Made by a program: the position numbers and the translations under genes
The notes under the pieces: generated by a model
What the model saw: only the letters and a program-made list of their open reading frames with translations
Told to the model about the DNA's origin: nothing
Databases searched by the model: none
Assembly: GCF_001411555.2 (NCBI RefSeq)
Contig: NC_049901.1
Location: 41,904,302 to 41,968,301, forward strand
DNA: 64,000 nucleotides
From: Juglans regia
Lineage: Eukaryota; Streptophyta; Magnoliopsida; Fagales; Juglandaceae
Reading direction: 5' to 3'
Part shown: in pieces, positions 56,094 to 64,000 of the stretch
Position numbering within the stretch: the first letter of the stretch is position 1
How the letters are laid out: every line of letters begins with the position of its first letter

Positions 56094-59000
56094 ATGTCTT
56101 GGTGCACAATTGAGTCTGATCCCGGTATGCTTTGAATATCACATAATATTTTCTTTATTTTTTTAGAGACTTTGCATGAAATTTTTCATTGTAAAATTCT
56201 TTTCAAATGAAAAAGAATCAATTTATCGAATTGAAATAAGCTTAATCTTGCTGAATTAAAGTTATGGTAAATAATTATTGCTGTTTTATTTTCTTCGTGA
56301 ACTACACAATACCTTTCCACATGTTCCCTCATCCCGGTAGAATAATTCGTTGATTTATTTCTCCTTCAATACTCAAGCCATGTCTACTTTGGACTCTATA
56401 TTTGATGGATGTCTAGACTCAGGAGTTTCTTGTTACTTGGATAGAGATCCAATATTTGAGCTATAAAGTTGGCGTTGAATTTGTGTGTGATTAAGTTAAT
56501 GTTGAGACATGCATCATTTTAGATGGCATATGGCTGACTTCTAATCACGTGTGGGAGTTGATTCCTTTGCTTCGTACATGCTGATTAGTAATGGGTGTGG
56601 ATAATGAATGAATAAGTTATCAAAGAACTAAAGAACCAAACAGAAAGTTAACCCTTGCTTTCTTTTCAAGTAGAATTATCCCTGATTGGAAAGGCAAGCG
56701 TGTATTTTTTAAGGTGCTATTGTTTATGCTTCACTCGAGCCTTTAATTTTGGGAATTCTTCATTGATTGTGCTTTCCTTTATTCTTTTTGTTACTACAAT
56801 AATATGTAATTGTTGTGTTCTATGTTGGTACAAGTCAAGCCTTCTGTAATTGGTCCAATAGCTCAGGTAAATCCAAAGTCAAGTAAAAGAAGAATCCAAA
56901 ATCAATGCATGCGTAAAAGTTGCTTCCTAAAAGAACATGTCATTGTTTGTTCCATATTGCTACAATTCAAGCCCTCCTTCATTGGCTCAATAGTAAGGTC
57001 ACTACAAATTCAAAGCATAGCTGCATAAAAGGTGCCAATATCTAGGAATTCAGAGGTGGACTCTCTTTTGTGATATAAAAGTATTTGAATTCTATGTATG
57101 ATGTATTGTTGTTTCATAGAACTGCCATATATTACATATAGTTATATTGTCTGGCATATGCTAGCTTTCAAATGGTATCTCTTATTGTATGTACATAAGG
57201 TTTTTTTTTTAATGGGAACTTTGTTGTGAAAATTCTCCCCTTGTATTCCAGGTGTTTTTACAGAACTTGTTCAGCAGATGCAAGTAAAAGGTGTACAGGT
57301 AAGTGTTCTGCATTTCTATGATATCTTTGGTTATAGCTCAATTATCTAGAGGCAATAAAAGGTATTAATTTCCTGGCAAGCTCATCTCACCGAGTGTCCA
57401 AATTGATTTACCGCCCTGCTGTGATACTGCCTATTTTTGAGTAATAATTCATTGTATGCGGATTTCAAGAATGGAAAATTGAATAGGATTTATGTGGCAG
57501 AAAAAATTGATATAAATTGGCACTATGCAGTGAAATGTTCTCTAATGGAATGGAAAAGTTGACCTCGGAGGTTAGATCTATGGCAGAGGTTAAAAGGCCT
57601 TCTCGGGCAATACCTTCAAGATAATGTTTATTATTCTATTTTTTGCTTTTCTATGGGGGTATCCACCAGTTCTGACCAAATAGTTGAATTGATTCTATCC
57701 CATGTTGCCTGATAGGGTGTCATTGTTCAAACATGAGTATGAATCACCACTTGTGTTATTGCCTTTCACCTTCACAGAAGCTCTCTCCACCTAAAGAGGA
57801 TTTTTGAGTTGCTCCAGTGATGAGTAAGGAGGATGTTCATTTGTCTTAGATAATCAAGGTCTTGAATAAGAAAGGACATGGTATGGACATTAATCCTGTT
57901 TGCATCTTGGTCGTTTCTTTGTAAAGGAACTGTAACAAATCATTTGGAAAGGGCATCAACAATCAAATTTGGATTCTAAATAATTGGGGGTTCTGTATGA
58001 TTAGCTCCTTTCATAAGCAATTGGAGAATAACTTTAATAATCCTTGACACTTCTTTCTTCTTCTTTGGGTTTCAACAATAACAGACTTCTTCTTCGACAC
58101 ACTAATGTCATGGGCAATTGCTAGACTTTAACAGACTCAACATACCACTCTTGTAAACAACCTATGTATTTGGGGCTATTCCTATTTTCTATTTTATTAA
58201 TAAAATTTCTTTTACTTATCAAGAAAATTAAAATTTAATAATCCTCTGAATTTTGAGGAACCAGAGAGCCAGAATCTCAGTTCAGATCCCTACTAAAGAG
58301 CAATTCATAAATCTCACTTTGAAGTTATCTATTCACTCCCAGCATGGCACTTCCTCCATCACCATTGTACTTCTATAATGATGCCATTCATCATCATCAT
58401 CCCCATTGAACCACAATCATTATCACCAGGACCACTCCCTCTCTTTTCCCTACTACAGAAAAGAAAACAAGAGCCCAGCATATCTCTTTGTGTTTTTAAA
58501 ACCATGGCTATGCTTGTCTTGAGACTGAAGGTTTGTGAGGCTCAGATGTAGTACCCCTGGGCCCCTTCCAAGCAAAGCTTCTTGGATGAGATGCCTCATA
58601 AGCTCATATCATGTGTTTTTAGCAAGGGTATCACTCCCCAAAGGGCTGGCCCAAGTGGTGAAGGCTTTGGTCTTGGGGTATTACTCCCTTCAAGGTCTAA
58701 GGTTCAATACCTCATGGTTGCAAACAATCCTTTGGGGCCACACCCACTAGTGAAAAGCCGGCGATTTAACCAGTTTCGTGTAGGGAAGCTTCCGAGGGTG
58801 CAGTGCCCGGGACCGGGGTTTACTCTGCAAGGGTGGGTCTGAAGGGCCCTGCCTTAGAGAGGTTCCCCGACATTAAAAAAAAAAAAAAAAAAAAAAATGC
58901 TGAACAGCATTCTTATGTTTCCTCTCTTATAACTTCTATCTTTTTTTCTTTTTTTTTTCTTATATATATAGTAAGCCTTGGCCTTTAAAGGTTATGAGTT

Positions 59001-60995
59001 CTTTATATGTCTGGGTCTTCTTTTTTCTGGATTACAGCTTGTACATCTTGTTTATACAATTTTTATTATTACCTAGCACCATACAGTAATCAGCTTGGGT
59101 AGGTAAGTTGGGGCTGGAAAATTTTAAGAGAGCAAGATAAAGAAAGTTGAGTGAAATGATTGTTTATGGAAAATGCTTGGGCCGCCGAGAGGTGGTCCCT
59201 GAGACATTTTCCCAATTCAATTTGTTTTTTTACTTAGTGATTAAGGAAGTGTTTTTTTAATGGTGATGTATTTTTTTTTTAAATGTTTAAGGGTATAAAA
59301 AAATGTATGAAAAGAAAGGCCAAATGGCCTTATCGGGAGAATGTCTCCGGCTACACCCTCGGTGGGTGTAGCACGACCCTTTGTTTTATCATCAACTTCT
59401 TTTTATTAAATAAGTAGTAAAAAGTTGATGGTGACTTGGGTATTTTCCATGTCTTGGATCAACAAGTTGGAAGTATGGAACTTTCTTGGTCCTTGGCTTA
59501 ATATGATAGCATAGATACCAAAGAAAAAGTTGTAGTTGGGGGCTATATTTGGAATGCCAATTTGAATATTTTGTGATGGTGATTTGGTATTTGCCATTAA
59601 TTGTGACAATGAGTTGGAAGCATGATGTTAACTCAATGCCTGGCCTCAAAGAATAATAGTATAGATGATAAGGGTAGAAATGAAATGGTTAGTTCGAATG
59701 CCGATTGCACATTTCAATGCAGATCATTATTTCATTTTATAATTCATGTTGTTAACTGTGAGTTCACTAATTTGCCCCCAGCTTCTTCTTTTTTCTCATT
59801 ATTTGTGTTATTTTTATCTATTTGAGGATGATGCCTTGATGTGTCTTCTTAGGTGGAGGAGTTGTATTCATTGGACCTTGATTCTCTGAATAATTTTAGG
59901 TTAGTTCTACCATATTTATACTACCCCAATGACCTTTCTTTTGATCCCTTATAGTGGACCCACATGTTCGCTGTAATATATGCATCTGAAGATTTTGCTC
60001 TTTATATTTGGTGTTTTTTCCCTTTAAATTACAGGCCCGTATATGGGTTGATTTTTCTTTTCAAATGGCGTCCAGGGGAAAAGGATGACCGTGTTGTAAT
60101 CAAGGATCCAAACCCTAACTTGTTTTTTGCCAGTCAGGTAAGTTTCCCTGAGGTTCAGTTTTGCCCAGGATTGAATGTGCAACTTTTCCTTGTCTTAAGC
60201 TTCTTTTGACACTCGTAGGTAATCAATAATGCTTGTGCAACGCAAGCTATCTTGTCTATCCTCATGAACTGTCCCGATATTGACATTGGCCCCGAGTTGT
60301 CAAAGTTGAAAGAATTCACCAAGAATTTTCCACCTGAGCTCAAAGGTTTAGCAATCAATAATAGTGAAGCTATACGGACAGCCCATAATAGTTTCGCAAG
60401 GCCTGAGCCTTTTGTTCCAGAGGAGCAGAAGGCTGCGAGCAAAGATGATGATGTGTACCATTTTATAAGCTACTTACCTGTTGATGGGGTTCTGTATGAA
60501 CTTGACGGATTAAAGGACGGACCCATCAGCCTTGGTCAGTGCTCTGGTGGGCAAGGCGACGTGGATTGGCTGTCAATGGTGCAACCGGTGATCCAGGAAC
60601 GCATTGAAAGGTATTCCCAGAATGAGATAAGATTCAATCTCATGGCAGTCATCAAGAATCGGAAAGAGATGTATACTACAGAACTGAAGGAGCTCCAGAA
60701 GAGGAGAGAGCGTATCTTGCAGCAACTGGCTGCCCTACAGCCAGAGAGACTGGTGGGCAATAGTAATGTTGAAGCGTTAAACAAATCTCTCTCAGAAGTG
60801 AATGCTGGAATAGAAGCTGCTACTGAGAAGATTTTAATTGAGGAGGAAAAGTTCAAGAAATGGAGAACAGAAAATATTCGCAGGAAGCACAATTATATCC
60901 CTTTTTTGTTCAACTTCCTCAAGATTCTTGCTGAAAAGAAGCAGTTGAAGCCCCTTATTGAGAAGGCCAAGCAGAAAACAAACAACTCTAGGTGA
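56094..60995 (+). CDS. UCH2: Ubiquitin C-terminal hydrolase, UCH37/UCHL5 type (plant UCH1/UCH2)
   Basis: A cysteine-protease deubiquitinase that in animals associates with the 26S proteasome lid and INO80; plant members affect shoot development and protein turnover. Exons are 56094-56124, 57252-57298, 59853-59899, 60035-60137 and 60219-60995, giving 334 residues, near the family's usual 330. The peptidase C12 domain runs from [20 protein letters not shown] to about residue 215. Catalytic residues appear as C82 in NNACATQA, H157 in DDVYHFISY and D172 in [10 protein letters not shown] coiled-coil-rich stretch follows ([34 protein letters not shown]), then the C-terminal ULD-like tail ([20 protein letters not shown], basic end) used by UCH37 for proteasome binding. 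Intron 2 is 2.55 kb and holds a SINE and a LINE tail. UCH1 versus UCH2 was not resolved. Confidence 0.94.
58145..58232 (+). repeat. LINE 3'-tail fragment in a UCH intron
   Basis: Tail of the same type as at 4030: ACCTATGTATTTGGGGCTAT, TTTATTAATAAAATTTCTT, TTACTTATCAAGAAAA. 5'-truncated. Confidence 0.5.
58641..58897 (+). mobile_element. tRNA-derived SINE in a UCH intron
   Basis: Box A TGGCCCAAGTGG at 58647 and box B GGTTCAATACC at 58701. The GGTCTTGG motif between them and GCAAACAATC after box B match the SINE at 31077-31309. The 3' body is longer here and ends in a 23-bp A run. Target duplication was not found. Confidence 0.72.
59160..59380. repeat. Diverged DNA-transposon-like repeat in a UCH intron
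   Basis: Ends are loosely inverted: GCTTGGGCCGCCGAGAGGTG left; CACCCTCGGTGGGTGTAGCA right. The centre TTACTTAGTGATTAAGGAAG...AATGTTTAAG resembles 46085-46165. Class not determined. Confidence 0.35.
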
Positions 60996-61105
60996 ATCAT
61001 ATGTATTGTTAATTGTAACCTCAGTTTTATGGAGTTATTTTGACTTTAAATCAACATCCGAGGATTTCGTGGTCAGCACTTGTTTTCATCTTTGTTTCCT
61101 GGTTA

Positions 61106-61286
61106 GCGGATTCGTTTGGATTCGTAAGTGATCTCAGCTCATCTCAGCTCATCTCAACTCATCTCACTACTATTCAGTAATTTTAACTCATAAATTTCAC
61201 TACTATTCACAACTCATCTCATTACTATTCACAATCCATCTCAGCTCATCTCAGCTCATCTCAAATCATCTTCGAATCCAAACGTC
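61106..61286. mobile_element. Tourist-like MITE downstream of the UCH gene
   Basis: Left GCGGATTCGTTTGGATTCGT and right TTCGAATCCAAACGT are inverted, with many internal CTCATCTCA repeats. The left end follows TTA; the right flank is less clear. Confidence 0.6.
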
Positions 61287-61289
61287 TAC

Positions 61290-62456
61290 TTGTGCATTTA
61301 TTTTGAGGTATAACTACTCCCATATTTATTTGCCTTATCTAGTCAATGAAACGTGCTCTCAAATTACATTGTCAACATTTTAGGATGATGTGATAACGAA
61401 AGTGGGGAAACCAAGCAATGAAGATAAATCTGTCTGATTTGTAAGCAAGAGTACAGTTTATTGGTGAATACGTGTATATAATAGAAACATTTGATGTTTA
61501 CTTGCAAATCATAGTCGAGAACATACCATTTACAAAGCAAATCATGTCATGTTAATGGTATGTAAAGTTTGATCTTTTAACACCGACTTGCAAATAAAGT
61601 TTTACGTATAAAAAATATTCAAAGAAAACGAAACGTGAAAAAATGCAAGAAGCCGTGGATCGACCATATTTGTTAGAGTATTCTCATTGGATTGGTCAAA
61701 TGTATCTTTAAATTTTAGCTAATATCACATGAATTTATATTTGTCTATTTCATTTAAATTCAATCTCCACATTAGATTATCCATTTACTCTCTATATAAT
61801 AATGAAATATTATTATTTTAATAATTAATTAATTAATTTAATTTAATTTTATCACATTTTATAATTCTACCAATTAAATGTTAATAATAATTATACTCTA
61901 ATTAAATTAATATTAAAAAAATATTATTAAATGTTAATAATAATTATATTCTAAATGTTAAATTAATTATATTTTAATTAATTTAATTTGTTTGCTTGGA
62001 ATGAGAAACTAATATTCTAATGTTTGATGAAACAATTGTGGTTAACTATATTTGATGAAGCACTGTAGCTGAAATTCAAATTGTTTTAGAAATGTCCAAT
62101 CCAATGTGGAGTCTTTTTGATACAGATTATCTAAATTTTAGCCATCCTTCAACTTTAACTAAGCTAATGAGGATGATCGTCATATGTCAAAGCTGTCGAT
62201 TAAAATAGAATATAACCAAAATTATAGCACTTCATACATGGGACAAGATAGTAACTGTAGAAAATGGCTTTCACAAACACTGCTGTAATTTCAACAACGA
62301 GATCAAAATATACATACTGTAATTTACTCCGTGAAATGCCTGCAACCTTTCCAAACCAGATCATTGTATATATAGCTCTTACAGAAGGAAAACATCTAGG
62401 TTGCACTTTCACTTTGAATTAGATGGGCGGACCTATTTATGTTTTTAAAAAGTTAT
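61290..62456. other. Intergenic DNA between convergent UCH and ALKBH6 genes
   Basis: AT-rich, with several TAATTAATTAA-type runs at 61810-61990. It includes the 3' flanks of both genes. No further gene is seen. Confidence 0.6.
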
Positions 62457-63609
62457 CTAAAATTTGAACAATTTTTTGTGAACCTTCAATACTAATCGAC
62501 ATGTCAATGAGATTCTGGTGGTAGTTCTATGGATGGTCCGAAGATCTCGAGTTCTGATAATTTCAACACCTCCCTCGGCGCCTAATTGTGGCTGATCTTC
62601 TATAGAATGTTTCACAGCTTCAAATTCATTTACAGCCTGAAAGAGAAGAATGTGAGGACACAATCCATAATGGACATGTCAGTTCATACAGAAATAAGTT
62701 CAAGTTGAATCATAAATTGCATTTGAAAGCAAAATGTTATGTCTGTCTCATGCCATTTCTCATTTGACCGAGTCAAATCCACCCGTCTCATAATCTTACC
62801 CCAGTATATTGTTGTACTTCACTATCTTTTATTCCGTGCAAGTAATCTGGAACCATTAGCACAATATTTTCAAAGTTTTAGTAATTAGGAAAAGCCTAAA
62901 TAGACACAGGCAAAAGGCAACCAAAAACACTGACCTGAATATGCCTCATCCTTGAATATCAGTAAACTGCGAGGCATCAATAGGACAGAAAAAGGGTGGT
63001 GATCATCTAGGCATTCATCTTTCTCAATGTCAGAAGTTGCTCCATTAGAATTATCATCCTTAACATCATTTGTGCAGAGGCTCAATCTTGAATGGGGAGT
63101 GAAGTCCATGACAACAGATGATCCTAGTGACAGAATTGCTACAACCGGAAAGTAAGCAGGCCCATCCTGGTGTGGCTGTATGCCAGACAATCATGCAGAT
63201 AAGGTGGGGTTTAAAACCATTATGCCACAAAATGTCGTAGCAAAGTACTTTATAAATTCACATATTATGCGAATGCATTCAACATATCAAATGGTAGTTG
63301 TAAACATGAAGCAATAAAGTTCTCAAATGTAACACATCAGCACTATAATTGTATTACAAAGTTGAGGTTAAAGACTTGAGAATAAGAACAAAACAAACTA
63401 TGACGGAAGGACCATAAATTATTATAATTGAACTAAGGACGGAAATAAATTTTGAATGAATGACTATAAATGAACTAATAGGGATTCTGTGCCAACCATT
63501 ATGCCTTGGTTAGGAAGGTATTCATTGATAAGCACATGATTAATCGCTGAGGGGAACAGCCCTGATTCTTCATATATCTTTTCTGTAATCTTTGTTAGCC
63601 AGGGAGGCA
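62457..63609 (-). CDS. ALKBH6: ALKBH6-type 2-oxoglutarate/Fe(II) dioxygenase, C-terminal part
   Basis: An AlkB-family oxidative demethylase; ALKBH6 is nucleo-cytoplasmic and implicated in stress responses, with a debated substrate. Minus-strand exons in order: 63609-63497, 63175-62935, 62846-62800, 62636-62457, with consistent phases. They read PPWLTKITEKIYEESGLFPS, then VLINEYLPNQGIM, PHQDGPAYFPVVAILSLGSS, HPFSVLLMPRSLLIFKDEAY, YLHGIKDSEVQQYTGAVNEF, RTTTRISLTCRLVLKVHK and stop. The iron ligands are visible (H and D of PHQDG, H of YLHGI), as is the 2OG-binding arginine (R.SLTCR). The segment between PHSRLSL and DDHHPFSV is variable and acidic. Upstream exons lie beyond the right edge; none was recognised in 63610-64000, which reads as intron. 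Confidence 0.9.
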
Positions 63610-64000
63610 CTGCAAGAAAGAGTGAGAGAGAGGGTCATTTTTGCATCTTGCTACCTTTATCAGTGATGAGCTTCAATAATTTTCGACAGACTGAAAAGCT
63701 AATATTCAGAAGAATGATGTGCATCATGTTTCAGTCCTCGCTATAACAATCTATCAAGCTTCTGCTTCTAATTATGCTTCTAGTTTTTTTTCGTCTCTTT
63801 CTTTTCTGCATTCCACGGTATGTTTCTTAGAACAAAGAAAGCCATACACAAATCCACATATCATTTCCTTCATGTAAATTCTACTTTTTCCTAATCTGGT
63901 AAATCATGATTCATAAACCTCAGCACAAAGTTTCCTTTCATGTGCCCAAGCTTTTATCATTTCTGCAAACAAATCTAATAGGCAAAAATTTCTTCTTGCC
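63610..64000. other. Probable ALKBH6 intron at the right edge
   Basis: Follows (on the minus strand, precedes) the acceptor TTTCTTGCAG of the ALKBH6 exon at 63609. No further ALKBH6 exon could be read. Confidence 0.5.

Noticed and set aside
60536..60892. Minus-strand frame opposite UCH
   Set aside because: Antisense shadow of the last UCH exon.

Overview
The window is AT-rich nuclear DNA from a dicot plant. It has intron-containing plant genes with canonical GT/AG junctions, long AT-rich intergenic DNA, many small transposons (Helitrons, Stowaway-, Tourist- and hAT-like elements, SINEs, LINE pieces) and simple repeats. The gene content and the abundant MITEs with TTTGGATG-type ends suggest a woody Fagales species, perhaps Juglandaceae. 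That placement is recalled, not tested.

Layout. (1) 1-7.5 kb: the 3' two-fifths of a chloroplast LEPA/EF4 translation factor gene (+). (2) 7.6-15.7 kb: a Stowaway MITE and two non-autonomous Helitrons, the second carrying the first exon of a plasma-membrane H+-ATPase gene. (3) 15.7-17.5 kb: a eugenol-synthase/isoflavone-reductase-like gene, EGS copy 1 (+). (4) 20.0-28.2 kb: a second copy of the block, made of the last five LEPA exons (orphaned) plus EGS copy 2 (+). (5) 28.0-30.2 kb: an hAT-like element and intergenic DNA. (6) 30.2-36.9 kb: a diacylglycerol kinase gene (+) with a SINE in its leader intron. (7) 37.5-38.5 kb: a GC-rich repeat cluster. (8) 41.0-41.4 kb: a SAUR auxin-response gene (-). 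(9) 42-54.5 kb: repeat-rich intergenic DNA with two short retroposons, a 5'-truncated LINE, MITEs and an LTR-like block. (10) 54.7-61.0 kb: a UCH37-type ubiquitin C-terminal hydrolase gene (+). (11) 62.4-63.6 kb: the 3' end of an ALKBH6 gene (-), running off the right edge.

The main story is the LEPA-tail/EGS tandem duplication. The two copies act as each other's control. Copy 2 preserves the empty site of the Helitron that sits 60 bp upstream of the EGS copy 1 start codon. Copy 1 preserves the sequence that copy 2 lost in a microhomology deletion through the MITE. Both EGS copies keep an open frame over five exons. The other genes (plastid translation, lipid signalling, auxin response, deubiquitination, 2-oxoglutarate dioxygenase) are ordinary unlinked functions; nothing suggests a shared pathway. 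No bacterial-type system, CRISPR array, rRNA or tRNA gene was seen. All exon boundaries come from reading splice sites and reading frames, without transcript data.
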